From G039954875 sp047528275 (GTDB taxonomy: Bacteria; Bacteroidota; Bacteroidia; Flavobacteriales; Blattabacteriaceae), in the NCBI GenBank assembly GCA_047528275.1, contig CP180023.1, forward strand, positions 372,001 to 436,000: DNA of 64,000 nt, written 5' to 3'. The notes below the pieces were generated by a model, which saw only the letters and a list, made by a program, of their open reading frames with translations, made no database searches and had not been told where the DNA came from. Shown here in pieces: positions 48,514-58,479 of this stretch (positions within the stretch are counted from its first letter, which is position 1; every line of letters begins with the position of its first letter). Position numbers and translations under genes: made by a program.

Positions 48514-50328
48514 ATGCAGACCAAGCAGCTTCGTAATGTAGCGATCATCGCTCACGTAGACCATGGTAAGACCACTTTAGTGGATAAAATTTTACATACC
48601 TGTGAACTTTTCCAAGAACATCAAGTTGTTGGAGAGCTGATTCTTGATAATAATGATCTCGAGCGCGAACGTGGTATTACTATTGTATCGAAAAATGTGG
48701 CTGTCAATTACAAGGGTACGAAGATCAACATCATCGATACCCCTGGCCATGCTGATTTTGGGGGAGAGGTTGAGCGCGTGCTGAAAATGGCTGATGGTGT
48801 TCTATTGCTCGTTGATGCTTTCGAGGGGCCTATGCCACAAACCCGTTTTGTTACTCAAAAGGCGCTTGCTTTAGGCCTAAAACCTATTGTGGTCATCAAT
48901 AAAATTGATAAGGAGAATTGTCAACCGGAACTTGTCTATGAACAGGTTTTTGAACTTTTCTTTCACTTAGATGCTACTGAAGAGCAAATTGATTTCCCTG
49001 TGCTATATGGTTCTTCCAAACAAGGATGGATGAGTACCGATTGGAAACAACCTACTCAAAATATGACCACTCTTTTGGATGTGATTCTTGAGTGTATCCC
49101 CGCACCTGAAGTGAATCCGGGTGCATTACAATTGCAAATCACTTCACTTGATTACAATTCCTTTGTTGGACGTATCGCTGTCGGGCGTGTTGTGCGTGGG
49201 TTGATCCGAGAAAACATGTCTGTAGCTTTGATCGATCGATCAGGAAGACTCAATCGGTCACGGATCAAAGAGCTTTATACTTTCGATGGATTGGGTAAGG
49301 TCAAAGTGCAACAGGTTTCTTGTGGAGACATTTGTGCTGTGGTTGGTCTTGAGACATTTAACATTGGGGATACTATTGCCGATGCGGAGCAACCTGAGGT
49401 TTTGCCTCATATTCAGGTAGATGAACCTACTATGAATATGCTTTTTACGATCAACAATTCTCCCTTTTATGGGAAGGAGGGCAAGTTTTTAACCTCGGGC
49501 CATCTACAGAATCGTTTAATGAAAGAAACTGAAAAAAACCTTGCTCTGAGAGTTGAATCTACCGATTCACCTGAGGATTTTCTCGTCTACGGTCGTGGGG
49601 TACTTCACCTATCGATCTTGATTGAGGAGATGCGTCGCGAAGGCTATGAGCTTCAGGTTGGACAGCCTCGAGTGATTTTAAAAGAAATCGAAGGGCGTAA
49701 ACATGAGCCTATAGAGATCCTTACCATTGATCTGCCTGAGGCCTATTCGGGAAAGATTATCGAATTGGTCACCTTGCGCAAAGGTGAGTTGCTCACTATG
49801 GAAACCAAAGGAGACCTCCAACATCTCGGGTTTCGCATTCCTGCTCGTGGGATGATTGGATTGAGAACACATCTCTTGACTGCTTCAGCTGGTGAGGCGG
49901 TTATTTCTCATCGTTTTGATGCTTATGAACCCTGGAAAGGCGAGATCCCTACCCGATCGCTTGGTGTGTTGATCTCGATGGATAAAGGTGTAACCACGGC
50001 TTATCGCATCGATAAATTGCAAGATCGTGGTAAATTTTTTATTGCTCCAGGTGAATCGGTTTATAAAGGTATGATCGTTGGTGAACATTCTAGAGAAAAT
50101 GATCTTACAGTAAATATCATTGAGGGTAAGCAACTTACTAATTTTCGTACTACTTCTAAAGATGATGCAGCTAAGATTACTCCTCCGGTTCGTTTTTCTC
50201 TTGAGGAAGCACTCGAGTACATCCAATCGGATGAATACGTTGAGGTCACCCCAGACAATATCCGACTCCGTAAAATCATTCTGAAAGAAAATGAACGTTT
50301 AACTACTCAAAAACGTCGATCAAAATAG
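48514..50328 (+). CDS. typA: Ribosome-associated GTPase BipA/TypA
   Basis: A 604-residue translational GTPase related to EF-G, involved in ribosome assembly and stress or cold adaptation. G motifs: AHVDHGKT (13-20), ERGITI, DTPGHADFGGEVER and NKIDKE. Domain V and the BipA-specific C-terminal domain (ARGMIGLRTHLLTASAGEAV, GEHSRENDLTVN, RLRKI near the end) are all present. Full length with a clean frame. It stands alone behind the dead surface-protein array. Confidence 0.97.
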   Translation: MQTKQLRNVAIIAHVDHGKTTLVDKILHTCELFQEHQVVGELILDNNDLERERGITIVSKNVAVNYKGTKINIIDTPGHADFGGEVERVLKMADGVLLLVDAFEGPMPQTRFVTQKALALGLKPIVVINKIDKENCQPELVYEQVFELFFHLDATEEQIDFPVLYGSSKQGWMSTDWKQPTQNMTTLLDVILECIPAPEVNPGALQLQITSLDYNSFVGRIAVGRVVRGLIRENMSVALIDRSGRLNRSRIKELYTFDGLGKVKVQQVSCGDICAVVGLETFNIGDTIADAEQPEVLPHIQVDEPTMNMLFTINNSPFYGKEGKFLTSGHLQNRLMKETEKNLALRVESTDSPEDFLVYGRGVLHLSILIEEMRREGYELQVGQPRVILKEIEGRKHEPIEILTIDLPEAYSGKIIELVTLRKGELLTMETKGDLQHLGFRIPARGMIGLRTHLLTASAGEAVISHRFDAYEPWKGEIPTRSLGVLISMDKGVTTAYRIDKLQDRGKFFIAPGESVYKGMIVGEHSRENDLTVNIIEGKQLTNFRTTSKDDAAKITPPVRFSLEEALEYIQSDEYVEVTPDNIRLRKIILKENERLTTQKRRSK

Positions 50329-50898
50329 TTCCTCTGAAGAAAGGATTTTCATTATTTTGATTTTTCATTTCTTCGTAAATATTTTCATTTTGTGTTTCCC
50401 TCGTTTATTTATATCTATGTAAGTGAGTTCATTTTTAGGAATTTTTGGAAATGATCGATTCGATTTTGGGGCGGGTTCTATAAGAAATATCTTATCTCTT
50501 TAGATAGTACCTCTTTGATCTCTTCTTCAATATTATTGGAAATAACTGAGAACTATTCAGGATAATTTTGTATATTCACCTTATTTATTGTGATGGGGGG
50601 GGGTGGTGAGAGTTCCTAAGGATTGATTTTTGATTCATCTGTTTTTTTTTCATAAATTAGTTTAGGTTTACTACATTTAAATGACTGAAGCAATCGTTCA
50701 ATAATATTAATCCTCTGGACATTGATTTTTGCTATGGTATAATTACGTTAAAATTATTATAATTTATAATATATATAAATAATAGTATAATATTTTAGTG
50801 ATGTATTTTATTTAAAGGTCTAATCGAATCCGTCAATAGCTTATCCAAGGGAAAAATGCTACATCTTTACCGTTTGAATTGGAAAAATTTTGATCCCT
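50329..50898. other. Gene-free stretch before pncB
   Basis: No coding signal recognised. A run of nine G (50595-50603) stands out in otherwise AT-rich DNA. The 50740-50800 part is almost pure A/T. TACCGTTTG near 50870 is one base too long for a standard -7 box. Confidence 0.5.
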
Positions 50899-52077
50899 AT
50901 GCTAAGATCTCCATTTCTGACATCCTTGCTCGATAATGATTTTTATAAATTCACTATGCAGAATGCGGTGGTAAAGCTTTTCCCTTACGCCTGTGCTCGT
51001 TATGAGTTTATCAATCGTGGGGGACATGCTTTTCCAAAGGGGTTTAGCGAAATGCTTAGAACTATCCTCGATACGATGGTACAATTGAAACTTACGACCG
51101 AAGAGCAACATTATTTAGAGGAACATTGCCCTTATCTCGATCCGACCTATTTGGATTTTTTGAGAGGTTATCGTTATGACCCTGCTGAGGTGAAGATTGT
51201 TCAAAAAGGAGAGGACCTTAAGGTATTTATTGAGGGCCTTTGGTATCGTACGATCCTTTGGGAAGTACCATTAATGGCGGTGATCTCTGAATTGTATTAT
51301 AGATTGACGGATGCCCAGCGTCTCTCAGATGCTGAAGTAGTAGCCATCACTCAAGAGAAGATTTATAGGTATAAGGCTATGAAAGTCCCTATAGCTGAAT
51401 TCGGTACGCGTCGTAGGTATTCTTACGAAGTACATCAATTGGTGCTGAAAACTTTGAAAGAGGAGGGAAAAGATTGTTTTATCGGGAGTAGTAATATCCA
51501 TTTGGCCCATTATTTTGATGTAAAACCTATTGGCACTCATGCTCATGAGTGGTTTATGTTTCATGGGGCCAAGTATGGTTTTAAGATGGCCAATCGCTTG
51601 GCACTAGAACATTGGACTGAGGTCTACCGTGGCGATCTGGGTATTGCTCTCTCTGATACCTATACTACGCTTGTTTTTTTTGAGAGTTTTGATAAAAAAT
51701 TTGCTAAGCTCTTCGATGGGATACGTCATGATAGTGGTGATCCTATTGCTTTTGCTCAGGTGGCGATACAACATTATCAATGTTTTAAGATCGATCCGTT
51801 GAGTAAGACGATTATTTTTTCTGATAGTCTAAATCCGGATAAGGTAGCTCGTATTGCGGCTTTTTGCCGGGGTAAGATCGGTATGTCTTTCGGTATTGGT
51901 ACCAATTTCACGAATGATGTGGGGCTTCCAGTGATGAATATCGTTGTTAAGATGGTCGAAGCTTTACCTGAAAGGGAGCAATGGACACCTGTGGTTAAAC
52001 TTTCGGATGTGCCAGAGAAGTGTTCAGGCGATCCGGCCATGGTTAAGCTGGCCGAGAAATTTCTACACATCCGCTGA
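50899..52077 (+). CDS. pncB: Nicotinate phosphoribosyltransferase
   Basis: A 392-residue PncB that joins nicotinate to PRPP (with ATP) to make nicotinate mononucleotide, the salvage entry to NAD. The ATG at 50899 (MLRSPFLTSLLDNDFYKFTM) is preferred to a TTG at 50890. Landmarks are LLDNDFYKFTMQ, the EFGTRRRYS segment, GTHAHEWFMFHGA, LSDTYTT and DGIRHDSGDP; the last carries phosphoribosyl-binding residues. Full length, clean frame. Converges with the acyl-CoA synthetase gene 10 bases away. Confidence 0.95.
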   Translation: MLRSPFLTSLLDNDFYKFTMQNAVVKLFPYACARYEFINRGGHAFPKGFSEMLRTILDTMVQLKLTTEEQHYLEEHCPYLDPTYLDFLRGYRYDPAEVKIVQKGEDLKVFIEGLWYRTILWEVPLMAVISELYYRLTDAQRLSDAEVVAITQEKIYRYKAMKVPIAEFGTRRRYSYEVHQLVLKTLKEEGKDCFIGSSNIHLAHYFDVKPIGTHAHEWFMFHGAKYGFKMANRLALEHWTEVYRGDLGIALSDTYTTLVFFESFDKKFAKLFDGIRHDSGDPIAFAQVAIQHYQCFKIDPLSKTIIFSDSLNPDKVARIAAFCRGKIGMSFGIGTNFTNDVGLPVMNIVVKMVEALPEREQWTPVVKLSDVPEKCSGDPAMVKLAEKFLHIR

Positions 52078-52087
52078 AATTGAGCGG

Positions 52088-53845
52088 TCATTTTTTTCCG
52101 TACATCTCCTCATAGAGTGCATAATATTTCTTTTGAATGATCTTCCGTCGTAGTTTCAAAGTAGGTGTCAAATGTCCGCTTTGTATGCTCCATATCTCTG
52201 GAGTAAGGGCAAATTTTTTGATTCGTTCCCACTGTCCAAGTGTTTGGTTGTGTGTTTCGATCTCTTGGCTAATCCGCTCGATGATTTCGACTTGTAAGAT
52301 GAGTTTCTTATCACTTTGAGGGACTGAAAGACCTTTTCGTTCCATCCAATCCCGTAAAAAGGAAAAATCAGGTTGTATCAAAGCGCAAGGCATTTTTTCA
52401 CCCTCACCAACGACCATGATTTGCTCGATGAAGTGTGATTTTTTGAATAGATTTTCTAAGATCTGTGGAGCGATGTATTTGCCACCAGATGTTTTAAATA
52501 TTTCTTTTTTGCGATCCGTGATGCTGAGAAAGCCGTTTTTTAAAGCACCGATATCGCCGGTGAGGAAATAGCCTTCGGGGTCAAATGATTTAGCTGTCCT
52601 CTCAGGATTTTTGAAATAGCCTTTCATGACATTAGGCCCTTTGATACAGATCTCGCCATCTTTAGCGATCTTCAGTTTGATACCTTTGATCGGTTTACCC
52701 ACGGTGCCTACCTTTAGATCGGCTGGTCGCAAGCCGTTTACAGCAATTACTGGAGCAGTTTCGGTCAGGCCATAACCTTCGATGATCGGTAGGCCAATAG
52801 CGTGAAAAAATCGATTGAGTTGTGGTGAAAGGGCAGCACTTCCCAATATGATAGCCTGAATCTTTCCACCGAGTGCTTGATAGTATCTTTTGAAGATCAA
52901 TAGGTCGGCTAATCGGTGTTGGAGATTAGTTTTTTGATAGGGTTCGTATCGTTCGGCGAGCTTGATAGACCATCTGAATAGGTTTCTTTTTAGCCAGGTT
53001 CCTTTAGTACCTTCAGTATAAATCTTTTCGAGTAGGCGGGGTACAGCGGTCATGATGTGAGGTTGAATCTCTCGAGCATTTTCCTCAATACTCTCTAGGC
53101 TTTCGGAGAAATAGATTGAAATCCCATGATATTGATAGAAGTAGAGGATCATCCTTTCGAAAATATGACAGCAGGGTAGAAAGCTCAAGGCCCTTCTTAT
53201 GCTTGTGCCGGACAGTCTTTCTGAAGATGCATAGATGTTGCTCAGAATATTTTGATGGGAGAGCATTACACCTTTAGGAGTACCTGTAGTGCCCGAGGTA
53301 TAAATCAATGTAACGATGTCGTTGGCCTGTATAGAGGATTTAATCTGCTCGAGCTCTCTTTGAAGGTTTTCGTCCCGACCGAGTGTTAAGAGGTTTTTCC
53401 AATTCGGTACACCTGGTACCGTATCGAAGCAATAGATCTCCCTTAAAGAGAGTATCTCATCTTTAAATGGTTGAATCTTTTCATAAAGCGTCTGATCTGA
53501 TACAAAGCAGTAGATTGCTTTGGTCTGTTGGAAGATATATTGGTTGTCCTCATCCGAATTGGTTGGATAGATCGGTACACTGATGGCTCCGACTTGTTGT
53601 AGCCCGATGTCTAAGATATTCCATTCGCTACGATTGGTCGAGGAGATTATGATGACGTGGTCTCCTTTCTTTAGGTTGAGTCGGAGTAAGCCACGGCTGA
53701 CGATATGAGTCAATTCGATATAGTTTTGTGTAGAAATATTTTCCCAATATCCATTGGTCTTGGTCACTAAAGCATCCTCGAGTGGATGGGTTACCAACTG
53801 ATAGGGTAAGATGTCGAATAAGCGATGGATTTCTTTAGAATTCAC
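52088..53845 (-). CDS. Long-chain acyl-CoA synthetase (AMP-forming)
   Basis: A 585-residue AMP-binding enzyme that activates fatty acids with ATP and CoA. The P-loop is TSGTTGTPKG (183-192), followed by SFLPCCHIFERM, GYGLTETAPV, the TGDIG motif and the fatty-acid motif ITDRKKEIFKTSGGKYIAP. The C-terminus has LKLRRK with the catalytic lysine region. It resembles the FadD15-type enzymes of Bacteroidota rather than E. coli FadD. Full length. Convergent with pncB. It may recycle host-derived or membrane fatty acids, which is an inference. Confidence 0.92.
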   Translation of the reverse strand: MNSKEIHRLFDILPYQLVTHPLEDALVTKTNGYWENISTQNYIELTHIVSRGLLRLNLKKGDHVIIISSTNRSEWNILDIGLQQVGAISVPIYPTNSDEDNQYIFQQTKAIYCFVSDQTLYEKIQPFKDEILSLREIYCFDTVPGVPNWKNLLTLGRDENLQRELEQIKSSIQANDIVTLIYTSGTTGTPKGVMLSHQNILSNIYASSERLSGTSIRRALSFLPCCHIFERMILYFYQYHGISIYFSESLESIEENAREIQPHIMTAVPRLLEKIYTEGTKGTWLKRNLFRWSIKLAERYEPYQKTNLQHRLADLLIFKRYYQALGGKIQAIILGSAALSPQLNRFFHAIGLPIIEGYGLTETAPVIAVNGLRPADLKVGTVGKPIKGIKLKIAKDGEICIKGPNVMKGYFKNPERTAKSFDPEGYFLTGDIGALKNGFLSITDRKKEIFKTSGGKYIAPQILENLFKKSHFIEQIMVVGEGEKMPCALIQPDFSFLRDWMERKGLSVPQSDKKLILQVEIIERISQEIETHNQTLGQWERIKKFALTPEIWSIQSGHLTPTLKLRRKIIQKKYYALYEEMYGKK

Positions 53846-53931
53846 GTAGCTTTGTTTTTTGATTTCTTAAAAGATACAAGAAAATCATGAAAGTATTCTT
53901 ACTAATGTTTGGGTAAGAATTACTCATGGTG

Positions 53932-54633
53932 ATGAGAAAAATTGTTATTTTATCTGACGCTGGTATCAGTACTGAGAATGGGGTGAAGATTTTTAGGGAT
54001 ACTGGGGGCTTTGGAAAGGGTATGATGTGATAGAGGTGGATTCACCCGAAGGTTGATAAAAAAATCCTCGGTTGGTTCTCGATTTTTACAACACACGTTG
54101 TAAGTGGTTTAATTAGTTTATAACAAATAATTTACATAATAATTTAAAAACATTTAAACAAGATTTTGAAGTTTTTATCATCAATCAGAATGTTTATGAC
54201 TTGCATGAACGTACTGGTTCGATATATATTTTTCATCTCCATGATGAATCGCTCTGGGTATGAAGAGAATTCGATAAAAATTTGGTTTACGATTGGGCTG
54301 ATGACCTTCAGTTTGGTGATTTGGCTGATGATGGAGCCCCCAACTACGGCCACATATTGTTTAGTTTGGCAAGACTGTTCCGATGATGGATCAAGTTTAT
54401 TGAGATCAATGTCCAGGTCGATGTATTTTCGATCATTGGTATCTCAATGCGGATTTATCCTCTTGCTTCCTTGTTTGGGCACATTTCATATGAAAATCCG
54501 ATCTTTTTTGTTGATTTGTAAAAATTAATGACGCAAGAGGGGACAAAACCTGCGTTTCATTCCAACGACCACTTCTGAGGGGATGCGCCAGTTGAGAGAG
54601 ATTTTGTTAAAAGATTTTTCGTCCAATCTATGA
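53932..54633 (+). pseudogene. cobB: NAD-dependent deacylase (sirtuin), decayed
   Basis: The relic of a class III (SirT5-like) sirtuin. It starts MRKIVILSDAGISTENGVKI and FRDTGGF (family TGAGISAESGIxTFRDSGGLW), shifts frame, and continues as YDVIEVDSPEG. Then come INHQNVYDLHERTGS (family TQNVDDLHERAGS), HLHDESL with the catalytic-histidine region altered, and DNLVYDW-like, GHILFSL and IIGISMRIYPLAS segments. The end reads MRQLREILLKDFSSNL. About five stops or shifts. Its TGA overlaps the ATG of the dgkA relic (ATGA), so the two were once translationally coupled. Confidence 0.85.
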
Positions 54634-55026
54634 GCCTGATCAAGAATACTTATAAATATTCTATTGGTAAAAAATGGAGGAGTTTTATCTATGCTCTATT
54701 CGGTTTGAGGGATTTTTCTCGTGAAGAACACAATCTATGGTTTTATTTTAGAGGTGTTCTCGGTAGCTTGGTCTTGGGTTTTATTTTTAATATCAATCGC
54801 TATGAGTGGTTGGTGCAGTTGGTGGTCACTGCTTTGATCTGTAGTGTTGAATTGATGAATACAGTTGTAGAAAATGTAGTATACTTGGTCTCTCTTTGAT
54901 TTTCACCCCCTAGCAAAAAACGCTAAGGATCTAGCCTCGGAAGCAGTTTTGATCGCTGCTTTAGGAGGATTGATAGTTTTTTATTGATCTATGGGACAAT
55001 ATTTTTATCACTTGTTTGATGCATAG
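54630..55026 (+). pseudogene. dgkA: Diacylglycerol/undecaprenol kinase, recently broken
   Basis: A small three-helix membrane kinase of the DgkA family. YKYSIGKKWRSFIYALFGL and REEHNLWFY are followed by NINRYEWLVQL and the catalytic motif VELMNTVVENVV, then YLVSL and a stop. A one-base shift at about 54897 restores DFHPLAKNAKDLASEAVLIA with ALGGLIVFY, the normal C-terminal helix, with one further in-frame TGA before the natural end. With only a shift and a stop late in the gene, this is one of the youngest breaks in the window. The family recycles undecaprenol or diacylglycerol. Confidence 0.82.
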
Positions 55027-55457
55027 ATTTTGTCTATGTGTTTTTAGGAAGACTTTGTGGACTTTATTTCATTCTCATGATTTCTAAATCCCTGAGCAGT
55101 TTCTCAGCTGTTTTGAGAGGTTTCTGTCCGGGTTTCTACTGGTGATAAGATACCTCATTTGTTATCGAAGCTATATTGATATTCCTAGAAAAATCATAGG
55201 TAGCTGCGAACAATTTTTCTTCACTAGGATTTGCCTATTTTTCCTTTTTGGATAATGCCTATTGACACAATAGGCACTATTTTTACCCAATTAAACTTTT
55301 TAATCCCTTCTTTATATATGATAATAATTGAACACTTTTTTGTGTAAATTATTTTTTAATATGTTTATTTTTGTATATTGTTTTTATAATCATTAATTAA
55401 TTTAATTTTTATTAAGTTTAATAGATGAACTGATCAACATATTTTATTATAAGAATG
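55027..55457. other. Gene-free stretch with a terminator
   Basis: No coding signal. Holds the hairpin terminator at 55256-55284 and, from 55300, nearly pure A/T DNA in front of the alcohol dehydrogenase relic. Confidence 0.6.
55256..55284. terminator. Rho-independent terminator
   Basis: A perfect 8-bp stem (TGCCTATT / AATAGGCA) with the 5-base loop GACAC, then CTATTTTTA. Confidence 0.75.
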
Positions 55458-56499
55458 ATGAAAGTAGCAATTTTTATCGAGAAGGACTTCATCATGTTGA
55501 GCGAAAAACCTATACCCGAAGTGGGCCCTTTGGATGCATTTATCCGCTTTACCATAACGATCATTTGCTGTACGGATGTTCATATCCTCAATGTGAATAT
55601 CCTGTGAAAAAGAATTAACCATTAGGTCATGAGCCTGTTGGTGTTATCAAAAAAATTGGTATGGCTGTGAGGGGTTATCACGAAGGGCAACATCTCATTT
55701 CAAATGAGATCACGTCTTGTGGGTATAACCATGCTTCTTTGGCTGGAGGTGGTTCCCAATGTGGACAACACCACAAACATGGTTATAAAGCCTTGGTTGG
55801 GTGATGTTTTGGAAATACTCTTGATGGGCTTTAGGCTGAATATCTTCTCGCGCATGAGAAGATGGTCAATCTGGTGCATATTTCTGATCATATAACTGAT
55901 AAACAGTTTTTTATATATCCAGATATCATGTCTACCGATTTTACTGGTGCTGAGGAGAATAATATCCGTATGGCGATACGGTGATCGTCTTTTCGCAAGG
56001 GACAGGTTTCAGGTTGCTGTAATGATTATCACAATAGATGAAGTTCCTGGACGGCTTGAATTATTCAAAAAGATAGGGCGCTTATATATGATCAACTTCA
56101 AAGAGAAAGATGTTATCGAAGAACTGATGAGGCTTATAGATAACCGTGGAGTAGATGCAGTCATCGAAGCTTTAGGCACACAGACGACCTTTGAACAAGC
56201 ACTTCAAGTGCTTCCTCCTGGTGGAGGAATGATCTCGAGTTTAGGCGTGTATTCTACTGATCTAAAGATTCTTTTGGGAACTTTTGGTATTGGTTTGGCT
56301 GAGAAGAAGATCATCATCTCGCTTTGACCAGGGAGGGGGGGAGGAACGTATGCGTTGTTTGATGAGGTTTGTCATTTTAGGTTGGATCGATCTGAACTCT
56401 ATGGTCACACATCGCTTTAAACTCAAAGAGATCGAGTAGGTTTATGAGCTCTTTTCCAACCAGCGCGATGGGGTGATTAAAACAGATATCACACCTTGA
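55458..56499 (+). pseudogene. Zinc-dependent alcohol dehydrogenase, decayed
   Basis: The relic of an MDR-family alcohol dehydrogenase. It starts MKVAIFIEKDFIMLSEKPIP, EVGPLDAFIRFT, then CTDVHI with the first zinc-ligand region (family CGTDVHI). Later, in shifting frames, come GSQCGQHHKHGYKAL, LVHISDHITD-like and CPDIMSTGF-like text, a broken Rossmann segment, DVIEELMRLIDNRGVDAVIE, ALGTQTTFEQALQVLPPGG and ISSLGVYSTDLKI, ending with NQRDGVIKTDITP. The ~115-residue part from 55947 to 56327 is open. A G7 run at 56335-56341 follows it. The order matches the ~350-residue enzyme throughout. Confidence 0.85.
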
Positions 56500-56559
56500 G
56501 AAGATTTTTTTGAATAAGCTTTCTCGAAAGGGAATTTTTGTTTTAAATTTTATCACGAA

Positions 56560-56930
56560 TTCATCTTTTTATAAGAAGATGCTTCCTTAAATTCAAATGG
56601 GCCTTGAATGGACAGGGATTTATTTAGCCAATTCTGTCAAGAATAAAATGATCATGGTATGTAGCTATAAGATTATCACTACAAGGGTAATAAAGATACC
56701 GAACATCCATTTGATTAATTCGTTTTTAGACTTGGAGCTATGTCTTCTTTTAATTCTGTCCCTGATGCTGGATAAATTCCATTTTGTACCTAGATGAGTC
56801 TATTTATTCTCTATCTTGCTTTTTACCTCAATAGGGTATTTTTCTTCGACGTAGATAATAAAGACTTCGGCAACTTCCGTCTTCATCCTTTCTAAGAAGA
56901 TGCTATATACCCTCTGGAGATGGAAGTAAT
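56560..56930 (-). pseudogene. Possible coiled-coil protein with C-terminal membrane helix
   Basis: Minus-strand pieces IIYVEEKYPIEVKSKI, SSIRDRIKRRHSSKSKNELI and KWMFGIFITLVVIIL suggest a short coiled coil followed by one membrane helix, similar in layout to DUF1640-type proteins. Frames are interrupted. It may belong to the prophage next to it. Weak call. Confidence 0.3.
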
Positions 56931-57262
56931 GATCATAGTATTTAGGCGCTTTTCTATCAGCTATAAAGATAAAAAATAATCCCTTGCATCGGCCTCTTCC
57001 ATGGGTTATAAGAAGAAAGAACTGAAACTATGAAATTGCACTTCATTTCACATTGACTTAAGAATCCTCGACTAATATTTTTGTATTGAAAAGATAAAAG
57101 TGGGTCATATAAATAGATTTAGCAAGTTATTTAAGAGAACAGATATATCCTGATAGTTTAAAAACAATTAGAGTAATCTATATACATCACAGGGTCTGAA
57201 GAAAACCCTATCATCATGCTAACCGGATTACTAATAAAATAAAAAATCTCCTTGCGTTTTTG

Positions 57263-57476
57263 ATCCTTCCAGAGATTGTGATCTTTTCCACCCTTGAGCC
57301 CTTACGTTGAAGTGGATCAAGAAATACATCTTTATCGATTGGGAATTTACTCAGATGGATCACCGTCTTGATCACTTTAGATACCCTTTTAGACCTATAC
57401 AAAGCCTTTAAAAATCAAACCTTATCCTCCTTTTTCATGGGGAATGATCATCGAAAATTCATCAAGATATAGTCTT
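57263..57476 (+). repeat. Inverted second copy of the holin-gene segment
   Basis: The plus strand reads EIVIFSTLEPL, then NTSLSIGNLLRWITVLITLD with TLLDLYKAFKNQTLSSFF. This is closely similar, also at DNA level, to the minus-strand holin at about 58195-58424 (for example TTACGTTGAA(G/A)TGGATC(A/G)AGAAATACATCTTT in both). The two copies face each other across the amidase relic. Both are interrupted. Confidence 0.7.
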
Positions 57477-57489
57477 TGATTTGAGCTTT

Positions 57490-57850
57490 GACGATGGATT
57501 TGCCTGATTGGAGTTCATAATGCTTGGTACAGGGGTTTTACTTCTCCTTTGGGGTAATTGTGATAGGCACTTTGATAAAACTTAAGACTGACTTGGTCGC
57601 TTCTCATATCTGTAGATGGCTCTCGGGGCCCTATACTATATCTAGGTTGTATGCGTTTTGTGGGGCCCTCTTTGACATGGGCGCCCACTTACCTTTCAGG
57701 ACACCCCCTTTCTGTATCATTACCCTTAAGGATGATCACGTAATGGTAACCCGATACCTTGCCAACTAAGGCCTTATGCAATTGGTCGATATCTGAGGTT
57801 TTGAAGTCTTTGTCTTCTTTCGTAGCGTTACAGTGTAAGACGATGTAATG
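57490..57850 (-). pseudogene. N-acetylmuramoyl-L-alanine amidase (endolysin), decayed
   Basis: The relic of a phage-type Amidase_2 zinc enzyme that cuts peptidoglycan. The minus strand from 57850 reads IVLHCNATKEDKDFKTSDID, QLHKALVGKVSGYHYVIILK and, after a stop, VGAHVK. This matches the family order HCSAT...DIDxWHxxRG...GYHYVI...GAHV, with the HC and AHV zinc-ligand motifs kept. Beyond this the reading becomes fragmentary. It follows the holin relic on the same strand, as in Bacteroidota phage lysis cassettes. Confidence 0.75.
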
Positions 57851-57989
57851 AATACTTCTCATCAAATGGATGTATTTCTTAGCTTTGTTTTATCAGAAGC
57901 TAAAAGCGTCATATATTTTTTACTTCTGGACCGTTTTGTGTCTGTCTGTTTGTATGGATATTATTTTAGTTTTGAGGTATATAAGTTTT

Positions 57990-58427
57990 TTTTTCACTTT
58001 TATTTGATACCTCTTTTCTCATTGAGTTTGTGGAGTTTTTTTCACTAGTTATTGAAGAATCAGATTGGTCACAGTGGCTAGGTTTTCAAGGATTGAAACC
58101 GATTCTCTCAGTATGATGCCGATGACCTCATAACGGGTAAAGAAGTCCTATACTTATGGATGCTCACTTGATAGGGTATAATTCTTCAAGATGTGGTAGA
58201 GGATCAGGGCTAAGGAATAAATGATGAATTTCTCGATGATGGCTTCTTACCCTGAAGAAGGATAAGATTTTCTTTTTGAAGGATTTGTAGAGATCTGAGA
58301 GGGTATCTAGATCGATCAATATGGTGATCCATTCGATTAATTTCCAGTTGGAAAAGATGTATTTCTCGATCCATTTCAACGTAAGAACTCCCAGGTTGAA
58401 AGAACCACAATTTCTGCTAGAGATCAA
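57990..58427 (-). pseudogene. Phage holin, decayed
   Basis: The minus strand from 58427 gives LKWIEKYIFSNWKLIEWITI, LIDLDTLSDLYKSFKKKIL, then stops, and near 58130-58060 RYEVIGIILRESVSILENLA. The layout (W-rich first helix, a DTxxxxYKA(x)KxKxxSS turn, and a (V)RE(S/A)(I)S(I)LEN segment) is that of phage holins common in Bacteroidota prophages. It precedes the amidase relic, completing a lysis cassette. A partial inverted copy lies at 57263-57476. Confidence 0.6.
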
Positions 58428-58479
58428 AAACCTAATGAGACTTTTTTTATTAGAAATTTAATTAGAACAGGTGGTTTTA

